Source: Clostridium sp. D33t1_170424_F3 (lineage in GTDB: Bacteria > Bacillota > Clostridia > Oscillospirales > Acutalibacteraceae). Taken from it: a stretch of 64,000 nucleotides of DNA. The notes below the pieces were generated by a model that worked only from the letters and a program-made list of their open reading frames with translations, did no database searches and was not told the origin of the DNA. Of this stretch, positions 31,697-39,687 are shown in pieces. How positions within the stretch are numbered: position 1 is the stretch's first letter; each line of letters begins with the position of its first letter. The stretch covers positions 62,001-126,000 of the forward strand of contig NZ_JADPEG010000004.1 of assembly GCF_015667585.1 (NCBI RefSeq), given 5' to 3'. The position numbers and the translations under genes were made by a program.

Positions 31697-32947
31697 TTAA
31701 TTCAACGGTTTACCCACATATTCTTCCTTAAAATACTTGTAATATGGGTTTTCCCATTCACTGCCGTCATAAAATTTTGCTTTAACCACACATGCCATTG
31801 GTGTTTTAACCTTGTGATTAGATATTAACTTGAATCCCATATCGTCTCCCCAACTCGCAGCAGGTATAATGTTTAACGCGTCGCCTTTTGCAAATTTTTC
31901 AAGTGCAGCACCAGAAAAATCCAAGTCTCCTTCTATTTTTAAAGGATAACCATTTTCATCAAAACCAATGAACGATATTTCTAAGTAGTCTATGGTTTTG
32001 TCAGAGTTATTTTTAACAATGGCGCAGATCATATCTGGATACAGACTTTTCATGTCTGTACTTTGTACTTTGATTTTACAGTCTGTCACAGGAATAAGCT
32101 GAGACTGTTTGGCTTCTTCTACTTTTTTAGCTTTATTTTGGGCAACCTGTTGGTCATATAAATTTTGACAATCTTCTTTGGCTATCATTAAAGTTGATGT
32201 ATCCGGAAATAGAGTTAAGCCTTTCTTAGCGGCATTTAATGCCTCTAAATATTTTTCCTGATTTTTAAAGTCATCAATGGATTTTAAAAGTTCTTCAATA
32301 TATTTTTGTGAAGAAGTATTAATTCTATCTTGTGCGTCTTGGTAGTTTGTATCAGATTCAATAACGTTTTTTAAATTATCGATCGCATTTTCATAATCGT
32401 TGCTTTTTAAATATTCTAATCCTGTTTGATATGCCACTCGACTTTTATGTAATCTATCAACGTTGTCTTGTATCGTCCGTACGTCTCCAATTATACGAAT
32501 TTCCATAATGGTATTAAGTTGGTCTTCGGCATCTTGGTATGAGATTTTTTTATTCTCAAAGTCCTTTTCTATAGATTGAGCATGAGAAATTAGACGTTCT
32601 TTAACCTGTTCTTCTTCTTTCTTATTTCCTTCTATATTTTCGCTGTAGAGCAAAACCGCTTGTTCCGTTTGTCCTTCTTTGACTGCGGATATAATTTTAT
32701 CGGGATAGTTTTGAATATTACCCAATGCCATTAAAGCGCAGAAAACAATTACTGCAGCCAAAACACAGCACGTAATAATTACCGCGGGTGATAAACGACG
32801 CTTTTTCGTCTTCTCATCAGCTAATGTGGCTGGTTGATCGAGAGATGGGGTAACGTTTTCAGAATAGCTGCTTTGTTCTACAGTAGTTCCGCAAAAAGGG
32901 CAATATCTATAAGCCCCTATGTTTTCGCCACACTTTGGACAATTCAT
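31697..32947 (-). CDS. Cargo (moron) membrane protein: zinc ribbon, one TM helix, helical repeats
   Basis: 416 residues. The N-terminus is a four-Cys ribbon (CPKCGENIGAYRYCPFCG); one TM helix lies near residues 56-78 (PAVIITCCVLAAVIVFCALM). TPR-like helices follow (YLKSNDYENAIDNLKNVIES) and a beta-rich C-terminal domain. It is read against the tail operon, ends base-to-base with the tape measure, is AT-rich, and has its own promoter. This is the layout of a lysogenic conversion gene expressed in the prophage. It may guard the envelope against other phages, but no function is proven. Confidence 0.75.
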   Translation of the reverse strand: MNCPKCGENIGAYRYCPFCGTTVEQSSYSENVTPSLDQPATLADEKTKKRRLSPAVIITCCVLAAVIVFCALMALGNIQNYPDKIISAVKEGQTEQAVLLYSENIEGNKKEEEQVKERLISHAQSIEKDFENKKISYQDAEDQLNTIMEIRIIGDVRTIQDNVDRLHKSRVAYQTGLEYLKSNDYENAIDNLKNVIESDTNYQDAQDRINTSSQKYIEELLKSIDDFKNQEKYLEALNAAKKGLTLFPDTSTLMIAKEDCQNLYDQQVAQNKAKKVEEAKQSQLIPVTDCKIKVQSTDMKSLYPDMICAIVKNNSDKTIDYLEISFIGFDENGYPLKIEGDLDFSGAALEKFAKGDALNIIPAASWGDDMGFKLISNHKVKTPMACVVKAKFYDGSEWENPYYKYFKEEYVGKPLN

Positions 32948-32982
32948 AAATTCTACCTCCAAAAAGTTCATTGTTTGTTCAT

Positions 32983-33011
32983 ATTATAGCTTGAGTAAAC
33001 ATTTTCTGCAA
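32983..33011 (-). promoter_or_regulatory. Promoter of the cargo gene
   Basis: On the reverse strand TTGCAG (33006-33011), 17 bp, TATAAT (32983-32988), about 35 bp upstream of the ATG at 32947. It would allow expression during lysogeny. Confidence 0.7.
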
Positions 33012-33099
33012 GAGAAGTGAAAAAAATTCTCAAATTGAAACCGCACTCCGAAAAAGGGCGCGGATTTCTTATACCCAAATCTGAAAAGAGATGATAACA

Positions 33100-33969
33100 A
33101 TGGATAAAGTCACCTATATATCCGACAATGGCCTATTTGTCGTTTTTGATGAGGTCGGTCCATACCTTTTATCCGATATTGACACGATGGGCGTCGGCAG
33201 CACTGAGGACAGCGACATGTCAATTGGCGGAGTGTATAACACCTACGCGACCGGCTACGACCAGCGTAGCGTGCCGATGGAGCTTGCAATCCTGGGCGGT
33301 GATAAAAGAGGCTGGTTTGACCTCGGAAACTTGCAGCAGATGAAACAAAAGCTGGCCAGCACCATTGATCTGAATTATCAGGGGACGCTGGTCTATGAGA
33401 ACGACACCGGTGCGTATTCTCTGCGCGGACGCTTTTTGGAGATTCCCGCCGGCTTTGATCGGATCGGCAGCTACGAGAAATTTAGTCTTACATTCCAATC
33501 TACAGAAAATCCAAAATGGAAAGAACGCAGTGATCGAGTCGTTCGCATGGGTGCAGTGCTCGGCGGTTTGTCTTTTCCTCTGGTAATCGACCCGAATTTT
33601 GTATTCGGCACATATACGACAGAGTTTGCTGTCATCAATGACACCTATGACGACCTTCCGGTGCGCATCGTCGTGATGGGAACCGCAGAGCGCGTAACGA
33701 TAACCAATGAAACGTCGGGCCGGTATATGCAGTTTAACCGTGCAATTTCCGCCGATCAGCAGTTGGAAGTAGATACCGAACGGGGAACCGCCGTTGTCAA
33801 ATCGTCCGTGACGGGGCTGGTTATCGAAAACGCCAGCCATTACCTGACATTAGACAGCGATTACTGGTATTTGCAGCGTGGCCGCAATGTCATTAATCTG
33901 GACGGCGGTGGACAGACTACAAAGCCGTTGGGGTACATGTTCTGGCGGAAGCAGTTTGGAGGCGTCTGA
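33100..33969 (+). CDS. Distal tail protein (Dit-like)
   Basis: 289 residues starting MDKVTYISDNGLFVVFDEVG. The N-terminal beta part and the middle RGRFLEIPAGFDRIGSYEKF...FQSTENPKWKERS are typical of Dit, the hub that joins the tail tube to the adsorption apparatus. The ribosome site is weak (AAAAGAG), which may result from insertion of the cargo gene just upstream. It overlaps the next gene by 1 bp. Confidence 0.75.
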   Translation: MDKVTYISDNGLFVVFDEVGPYLLSDIDTMGVGSTEDSDMSIGGVYNTYATGYDQRSVPMELAILGGDKRGWFDLGNLQQMKQKLASTIDLNYQGTLVYENDTGAYSLRGRFLEIPAGFDRIGSYEKFSLTFQSTENPKWKERSDRVVRMGAVLGGLSFPLVIDPNFVFGTYTTEFAVINDTYDDLPVRIVVMGTAERVTITNETSGRYMQFNRAISADQQLEVDTERGTAVVKSSVTGLVIENASHYLTLDSDYWYLQRGRNVINLDGGGQTTKPLGYMFWRKQFGGV

Positions 33970-35114
33970 TGGATATACGTGTATTTAGCCCGATCACCGG
34001 GGATACGGCGCTTGAAGAGGGACAGCTGGGGAAAATCGTCCCGCAGTCAATCTCATGGACAGAGAACCTGTATGAGCCGGGTTCTTGGTCTATGTCGCTA
34101 TCCGCCTTTGACGCTTATGCAAACGCATTGCAGCAGGGTAATCTCATCAGCGTCCGCGGCAACAACGTCTATCTTTGGGGGATTATCCGTGGTCTTGACG
34201 ATGAGCGCACCGCGACTGCCGCGCCGATTGGCCGCAGCGGCGACGATCTGAAAGGATACCTCAAGCAGCGCGTTTGTTTGTATCCGTCATCGGGCAGCGA
34301 CCTAGAGGGGTACGATACAGTATCTGGCAGCACGGAAACCGTAATGAAGCACTATGTAATCAATAATATCGTTTCTCCAGCCAATACAAAACGCGCAATT
34401 CCCGGTTTTACCGTTGCTACCGATCAGGGCAGAGGCATTGCGGATGACAAGTACATGGCACGGTTCAACCGTTTAAATGAGCTTTTGCAAGAGGTGGGTG
34501 CGGCGCAGGAGCTCGGATATAAGGTGGATATGGATTTGTCTGCAGGTAATATGGTGTTTGATGTGGTTATGGGTACAGACCGCACAGCCGGACAATCCGA
34601 CCGACCGCGCATCATTTTGGACGTGGATTTAAGGACTGCTCTGGACAGTCACTTCGTCAGCGACGTGGAGAACTACCGCAATGCGTTTTATACAACCAAG
34701 AGTGGTGCGCGCTCTGAGGCAGAAGCAACTACTTTGCTGGTTTGTCGGGAAGACGATACGGAACCGGAAGGCCGCGAACGATATGAGACGCAAATCAATG
34801 TGAATGTGGATGATACAGCGTCGGATGTCGTCGGAGAAATGCAGAACCTTGCCCGCAAAGAAGCAACGAACTTTGAGAAAGACGACACCTTCACAGTTGA
34901 GCTGAACAGCAGCTTCGTTTACAACAAAGATTTTTATTTAGGTGATTTTGTGACGATCCGCGATAGAGTCCTTAACCAGTATGCGGATGTTCAGCTTATC
35001 AGTGTTACGCACGAATGGCAGGGGAAAGGTTATGGGATAACGGGAACCTTTGGGAAGCCCAGAAAAACCAATCTACAACTATTGGAGCGACAAATACGGA
35101 CAGGGGGAAAATAA
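33969..35114 (+). CDS. Tail protein, ReqiPepy6 Gp37-like
   Basis: 381 residues starting MDIRVFSPITGDTALEEGQL. The body resembles the baseplate hub/tail-associated proteins of siphophages (SWTENLYEPGSWSMSLSAFD; FYLGDFVTIRDRVLNQYADV). It probably forms the tail tip spike below Dit. No peptidase or lysozyme motif was seen in it. Confidence 0.8.
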   Translation: MDIRVFSPITGDTALEEGQLGKIVPQSISWTENLYEPGSWSMSLSAFDAYANALQQGNLISVRGNNVYLWGIIRGLDDERTATAAPIGRSGDDLKGYLKQRVCLYPSSGSDLEGYDTVSGSTETVMKHYVINNIVSPANTKRAIPGFTVATDQGRGIADDKYMARFNRLNELLQEVGAAQELGYKVDMDLSAGNMVFDVVMGTDRTAGQSDRPRIILDVDLRTALDSHFVSDVENYRNAFYTTKSGARSEAEATTLLVCREDDTEPEGRERYETQINVNVDDTASDVVGEMQNLARKEATNFEKDDTFTVELNSSFVYNKDFYLGDFVTIRDRVLNQYADVQLISVTHEWQGKGYGITGTFGKPRKTNLQLLERQIRTGGK

Positions 35115-36119
35115 ATGGCTTTAGGTGAAAAATCATTCTTTTGGGATAAACCGGAAGGGGCGCTTACGGAAGATGAGCTGGCCTATTACCAGTATGCGGC
35201 GCAGGACCTGGCAAGCTTTTTTGAATGCTTGTACACGACGGGCATTGCACCACAAATGGCGATCACAAGTCCGGATGATAACCCGGCGGATTACATTGGA
35301 TCAAGTTTAGCTGTCACTGCTGGAGTTAACCTACAGGTTATAGTTTCACCTGGTGCGGCCATGATAAAAGGCCGCGGATACATATCCAGCTTCCCGATGT
35401 CGCATACCGTGTCCGCCGGCGCCACGACGGACATTGTCCTGCGGCTGGACTTGCGTGGAGCGAAACCGCAGATTTATGTCGCGACGAAGCAGAGAGAAGG
35501 AAACGTGTCGATCGAAAACAGCCTCTTGCACGATGCACTGAATTACGAGCTTGCATTGGCGACCGTGGTTGTACCGCAAAGTTCTACGGCGGTCACAGCG
35601 CCCATGATTACCGATCAGAGATTGAATACCTCTGCACATCCGATAGATGGTAAACCGTTGTCCGGACTCATGAAAAGCATCCCCAATGTAGACACAAAAG
35701 GTATTTGGGAGCAAAACCAGGTCTTACAGGATTACTTTAAAACCACGTTTAATGACTGGTTTGAAACTGCGAAGAGTGTACTCAGCGAAGACGCTGCAGG
35801 GCAATTGCTGAACATGATTACCGCATTGCAGGACGGCAAAGCCAATAAAAGCACGACCAGAACGACCACGTTGTATGCGTCCACTTGGAGCGGCAGCAGC
35901 GCCCCATATACCTACAACCTGAGTGTATCAGGAGTAACCGCAACAAGTAATCAAGACCTGTTGCCGGGATTGTCTATAACTGCCGCCCAACTTGAAGCAT
36001 TGCAGGCGGCAAACATTCAGGATGGCGGACAGACTTCCGGCAGACTCACGCTTAAAGCGTGGGGAGATAAACCGACCATCAATATTCCTGTACGGGTGAT
36101 TGTAAGGGGGGATGCGTAA
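35115..36119 (+). CDS. Baseplate/tail-fibre anchor protein
   Basis: 334 residues. The N-terminal 200 residues are beta-rich (AVTAGVNLQVIVSPGAAMIK, TTDIVLRLDLRGAKPQIYVA), as in upper-baseplate anchors of Firmicute siphophages. A helical linker and a small C-terminal beta domain follow (TTTLYASTWSGSSAPYTYNL), a module often found in fibre proteins. It overlaps the Kelch gene by 1 bp. Confidence 0.65.
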   Translation: MALGEKSFFWDKPEGALTEDELAYYQYAAQDLASFFECLYTTGIAPQMAITSPDDNPADYIGSSLAVTAGVNLQVIVSPGAAMIKGRGYISSFPMSHTVSAGATTDIVLRLDLRGAKPQIYVATKQREGNVSIENSLLHDALNYELALATVVVPQSSTAVTAPMITDQRLNTSAHPIDGKPLSGLMKSIPNVDTKGIWEQNQVLQDYFKTTFNDWFETAKSVLSEDAAGQLLNMITALQDGKANKSTTRTTTLYASTWSGSSAPYTYNLSVSGVTATSNQDLLPGLSITAAQLEALQAANIQDGGQTSGRLTLKAWGDKPTINIPVRVIVRGDA

Positions 36120-37363
36120 TGTCCACGATCGTGAACACTGGCGGAAGCGGTGCGGCGGTTAAGTTCAACGTGTTCTGCCAGCCGACCGAACCGAAAGAGA
36201 AAAACGGAATTTGGTTCAAAACTAGCACGAATATATCTCCCAAAAAGATAGTGTTTGATACGAGTTATTGGGGCAAGGAAGGTTGGATAACTCCATCCCC
36301 GATTACTGAATATAGTCAAAATCTTAGAGATTCTTGTTGTACTGTTTATAAGAACAAAATTTACTTTTGGGGAGGAGTAACCGATACCGGAAGCTGGGCA
36401 ATGTCATTTTTATATGATGTTGCTGAAAACAATTATAAAGGAACCGCATTGACCAGTGATGGGTACCCGCAACGTGCTGGCGCGATGTGCGCTACTTGTG
36501 GAGATTACATCTATGTAATTGGTGGACATGATAAAAATGAGACCATTATTCCTCATATTTTAAAATATAGTCCAGAGACAAATTCGTATTCTAATGTATG
36601 TAGTATGCAAGCAAGAAAATACGATTCGTGCTGTGCTGTCTATAACAGTAAAATTTATATGTTCGGGGGATCAAACGCATCTTCAACCCCAATGGTGTCC
36701 GCAGAAGTTTTTGATCCGGATACTAAATCCTGTACGACAATTCGTGCCCTTCCGGATAACAGAACAGGTTCTTGCTGCGAAACTTATGGAGATAAAATTT
36801 ATGTTTTTGGTGGATATATGAACGGGTTTAAAAATACAGTATATGAATATAACCCAGAGACTAATACTTATTCAACATTGACTCCAATGCCAGCTTCTAA
36901 ATCATGGGCATGTAGTTGTTTAATCGGCGATGAAATTTTTATTTTTGGCGGAAAGCTAGATACTTTTAATATAGCAAACACTGTATTAGCCTATAACCCA
37001 AATACTAAAACGTTTCGGTATGCAGAACCACTACCAATTGGAAGATATAGCTCGTGTTGTGCGCAGGTCAACGATAGGATATATATTTTTTTTGGATATA
37101 AATCAACATCATCTACTTATGGATCGGCTGATGGAGATTGCATGTCCTTAACCTCAAAACAATATCCAGACAATCCAACAACAATTCTTTACTATCAACC
37201 AAACGATCATACGCACATGACTTCTTTGCTGGCGACAAAGTTGGTAGATTATCTTCCGGTTTATTTCAAAGATGCAATGCTGTTTAAAGATGGCGATGTA
37301 ACATTTCCCGCCGTATATTGTGGTGACGGTGAAAATTGGAATCTAATTCGAGAGGAGCAATAA
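36119..37363 (+). CDS. Kelch-repeat tail protein with a Cys pair in each blade
   Basis: 414 residues. After a short N-terminal region (VKFNVFCQPTEPKEKNGIWF) come about six Kelch-type blades with GGH/GGS/GGY/GGK turns (IYVIGGHD, IYMFGGSN, IYVFGGYM, IFIFGGKL). Each blade opens with a close Cys pair: DSCCTVY, MCATCG, DSCCAVY, GSCCETY, ACSCLI, SSCCAQV. The region is clearly AT-rich compared with its neighbours, suggesting recent acquisition. A beta-propeller in this place is likely to bind the host surface. Confidence 0.8.
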   Translation: MSTIVNTGGSGAAVKFNVFCQPTEPKEKNGIWFKTSTNISPKKIVFDTSYWGKEGWITPSPITEYSQNLRDSCCTVYKNKIYFWGGVTDTGSWAMSFLYDVAENNYKGTALTSDGYPQRAGAMCATCGDYIYVIGGHDKNETIIPHILKYSPETNSYSNVCSMQARKYDSCCAVYNSKIYMFGGSNASSTPMVSAEVFDPDTKSCTTIRALPDNRTGSCCETYGDKIYVFGGYMNGFKNTVYEYNPETNTYSTLTPMPASKSWACSCLIGDEIFIFGGKLDTFNIANTVLAYNPNTKTFRYAEPLPIGRYSSCCAQVNDRIYIFFGYKSTSSTYGSADGDCMSLTSKQYPDNPTTILYYQPNDHTHMTSLLATKLVDYLPVYFKDAMLFKDGDVTFPAVYCGDGENWNLIREEQ

Positions 37364-37366
37364 AAA

Positions 37367-37684
37367 ATGAACCTTACATATAGAATTTGGGACAAGCAAT
37401 CCCCGATCAACTCTTGCTCGGCGGACAAAGCAATGGAATCCCTGCGTATCCAGCCGAATGATGAAGTTTACATCATCGTCAATGAGAACGGCGCGGACTG
37501 GATTGTACAGACTAAGAGGGATGCACCATACCCCGGCGCGACTATTGAAAAAAGCGCGCAGAACCACATTGCGGTTATCAATGCAGAACGCGAACAGAAA
37601 CCGGAAGATACTGACCTTGCTGCAAAGGTAGCAGCGCAGGAAGAAGCGCTTAAAATCATTATGGGAGGTGCTGAAAATGTTTGA
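37367..37684 (+). CDS. Small tail accessory protein, 105 aa
   Basis: MNLTYRIWDKQSPINSCSAD with a beta-rich start and a helical C-terminus (AAKVAAQEEALKIIMGGAEN). Short proteins of this type follow fibre genes in Clostridium phages. Its end overlaps the next gene by 8 bp. Function unknown. Confidence 0.55.
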   Translation: MNLTYRIWDKQSPINSCSADKAMESLRIQPNDEVYIIVNENGADWIVQTKRDAPYPGATIEKSAQNHIAVINAEREQKPEDTDLAAKVAAQEEALKIIMGGAENV

Positions 37685-38093
37685 TCGGGAATCTTTGATT
37701 GCGGAGGCCCGCCGCATCCGCGCAGGAATTGAGGCCATGAGCGCCTTCGTACCAGATGAGCTGGCAGTTACTGTACCAACACTCTTCCCGGCGTGGATCA
37801 GTGAAGGTCATGAATACACCATTGGTGACCGCGTGCAGTATGGCGGCTCGCTCTATCGCTGCCTGACAGCCCACACATCGCAGGCCAGCTGGACACCGGA
37901 TGCGGCTTCATCTCTCTGGGTGCATATTGACGATCCCGCCGTCGAGTGGCCAGAGTGGCGGCAGCCTGCCGGCAGCACGGATGCTTACACCAAAGGAGCC
38001 AAGGTCAGCCACAACGGAAAGCACTGGACCAGCGACGTTGACGCCAACGTCTGGGAGCCGCCGACTCAGTGGACGGAGGTGCCTGCGGAATGA
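37677..38093 (+). CDS. Tail protein with carbohydrate-binding (CBM5/12-like) module
   Basis: 138 residues. The C-terminal half contains YTIGDRVQYGGSLYRCLTAH and YTKGAKVSHNGKHWTSDVDA with Trp-rich ends (SLWVHID, WEPPTQW), two CBM5/12-type units that often bind chitin-like or wall sugars. The ATG at 37677 follows GGGAGG by 8 nt. Probably attached to the tail tip or fibres. Confidence 0.75.
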   Translation: MFDRESLIAEARRIRAGIEAMSAFVPDELAVTVPTLFPAWISEGHEYTIGDRVQYGGSLYRCLTAHTSQASWTPDAASSLWVHIDDPAVEWPEWRQPAGSTDAYTKGAKVSHNGKHWTSDVDANVWEPPTQWTEVPAE

Positions 38094-38860
38094 ACATTGT
38101 AAAAGATCTGCTCACGATCAACCCCTACAGCCGCCCGGGGACGAAACTTGGCAAGGTGACCAAGATAGCTGTGCATTACGTTGGCAATCCGGGAACCACA
38201 ATGCAGGCCAATAGGAATTATTTTGAAGGGCTCAAAGTAGGCAAACGCAACAAAGCCGGTCAACTCATTTACGCGTCGTCACATTACATAATTGGCCTCT
38301 ATGGCGCGGTCATCCAGTGTATCCCGGAGAGCGAGGTCAGCTACGCGACCAACCAAGCCAATCCGTACAGCATCAGCATCGAGTGCTGCCACCCGGCGGC
38401 GGACGGGAAATTCACAGCGGCGGCGGAACGGGCTTTGGTTGCCCTCTGTGCCGATCTCTGCCGGCGGTACAAGCTTGATCCGCTGCGTGACATCATCAGG
38501 CATTACGACGTGACAGGAAAGTGCTGCCCAAAATACTACGTGGATCATCCGGAGGCATTTGAGGCCATGCGGCAGCGCGTGCGGGGCTTGATGGCTATCG
38601 GGATTGATACTACCATGGATGTTGTCAGACGGCACGGAGACTGCTACACGGTGGCCATGCAGTGCGCGGACAAGCCGGTGATCTATCCCGGTACCGCCGG
38701 TGTTGTGACGGTCTGCCCGGCTTTCCCGCACAATAACGGCTGGCGGGCGAACATCGTCGCGATTGGCAAAGCCGGGGAGAGTACGGGGATTTACACGCGC
38801 CTGCCGGATCAGAGCGGGATAGACGGAGTTCTCAGGTTTGTTTTCAAAATTGCGGAATGA
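38090..38860 (+). CDS. Endolysin: N-acetylmuramoyl-L-alanine amidase (Amidase_2)
   Basis: 256 residues. The zinc site is visible as KIAVHYVG (His29), IIRHYDVTGKCCP (His138 and a Cys at 145-146). SHYIIGLYGAVIQCIPE and SISIECCHP are family motifs. The C-terminal 90 residues (MDVVRRHGDCYTVAMQCADK) are probably the wall-binding domain. It cleaves the MurNAc-L-Ala bond for host lysis. It lacks a signal peptide, so it needs the holin encoded about 280 bp downstream. Confidence 0.92.
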   Translation: MNIVKDLLTINPYSRPGTKLGKVTKIAVHYVGNPGTTMQANRNYFEGLKVGKRNKAGQLIYASSHYIIGLYGAVIQCIPESEVSYATNQANPYSISIECCHPAADGKFTAAAERALVALCADLCRRYKLDPLRDIIRHYDVTGKCCPKYYVDHPEAFEAMRQRVRGLMAIGIDTTMDVVRRHGDCYTVAMQCADKPVIYPGTAGVVTVCPAFPHNNGWRANIVAIGKAGESTGIYTRLPDQSGIDGVLRFVFKIAE

Positions 38861-38876
38861 GAAAGGATATGTAGGA

Positions 38877-39140
38877 ATGAAATACAGAAAAAAGCCGGTT
38901 GTAATTGAAGCAATCGTTTTTACCAGAAACAATTTCGATGAAGTTTATCAGTTTACCAACGGAACGGTGCATAGCTTGACGATTGAACGGCGACCGAATG
39001 GAAAATGTACCTGTATGCTCCCGACGCTGGAGGGCAAACATATCGCAAGTGAGGGCGATTATATCATCCGTGGCGTAAAGGGTGAGTTATACCCCTGTAA
39101 GCCCGACATCTTTGAGAAGACATACGAAAGGGTGGAATAA
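38877..39140 (+). CDS. PGDYG-type phage protein, 87 aa
   Basis: MKYRKKPVVIEAIVFTRNNF and SEGDYIIRGVKGELYPCKPD, then FEKTYERV, match a widespread short phage family (PGDYG, here SEGDY). The role is unknown. It lies between endolysin and holin, 16 bp after the former. Confidence 0.8.
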   Translation: MKYRKKPVVIEAIVFTRNNFDEVYQFTNGTVHSLTIERRPNGKCTCMLPTLEGKHIASEGDYIIRGVKGELYPCKPDIFEKTYERVE

Positions 39141-39141
39141 T

Positions 39142-39630
39142 ATGAACGAACATACCATTATTGGAATTAAAGCAACCATTACAGCGGCCTGCGCCGCCTT
39201 GTCCGCCTGGCTGGGATGGTTTGGCTGGTTGGTTGTTGCTTGGGTTGCCTGCTTGGTGGTGGATTACATTACAGGCAGCGCAGCAGCTTGCCGGGCGGGA
39301 GAATGGAGCAGCGCGGTTGCGCGGGATGGCATTTGGCATAAGACCGGGGCGATCGTTGCAGTAATCGCTGCTGCGCTGGCTGACTGGATGATTGGTCTGG
39401 TTGTCAACAATATTCCGGCGGTCACACTGCCGTGGGATTATGCGGTGCTCCTCTGCCCGGTTGTGCTGGTTTGGTATATCCTCACGGAACTGGGATCCAT
39501 TGTTGAGAATGCCGGAAAGCTGGGCGCGCCTATCCCTGCGTTTTTGAGCAAAATTATTGTCGCTTGTAAAGGGAGCGTGGACGCGGCCGGGGACAAGCTC
39601 GCCGGCGGCGAAGAGAAAGAAGATCAGTAA
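39142..39630 (+). CDS. Phage holin (TcdE/Cp-1-like)
   Basis: 162 residues with three or more hydrophobic segments (ITAACAALSAWLGWFGWLVV, GAIVAVIAAALADWMIGLVV, YAVLLCPVVLVWYILTELGS) and a charged C-terminus (KLAGGEEKEDQ). This is the Phage_holin_4 pattern. It forms membrane holes that release the amidase. GGGTGG precedes the ATG at 39142. A terminator follows. Confidence 0.88.
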   Translation: MNEHTIIGIKATITAACAALSAWLGWFGWLVVAWVACLVVDYITGSAAACRAGEWSSAVARDGIWHKTGAIVAVIAAALADWMIGLVVNNIPAVTLPWDYAVLLCPVVLVWYILTELGSIVENAGKLGAPIPAFLSKIIVACKGSVDAAGDKLAGGEEKEDQ

Positions 39631-39635
39631 AAACA

Positions 39636-39662
39636 AAGCCCTGCTTCTCATGAGGCAGGGCG
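39636..39662 (+). terminator. Terminator after the holin
   Basis: GCCCTGC (39638-39644) and GCAGGGC (39655-39661) form the stem, with A's before and a T-rich tract after. It ends the late operon. Confidence 0.75.
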
Positions 39663-39687
39663 ATTTTCTATATGGAGGGATGTCATT

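Noticed and set aside
36119-37363. Kelch repeats considered as a CRISPR array or diversity-generating variable region
   Set aside because: The repeats are protein-level and degenerate in DNA, in an open frame; no reverse transcriptase, template repeat or cas gene is in the window.
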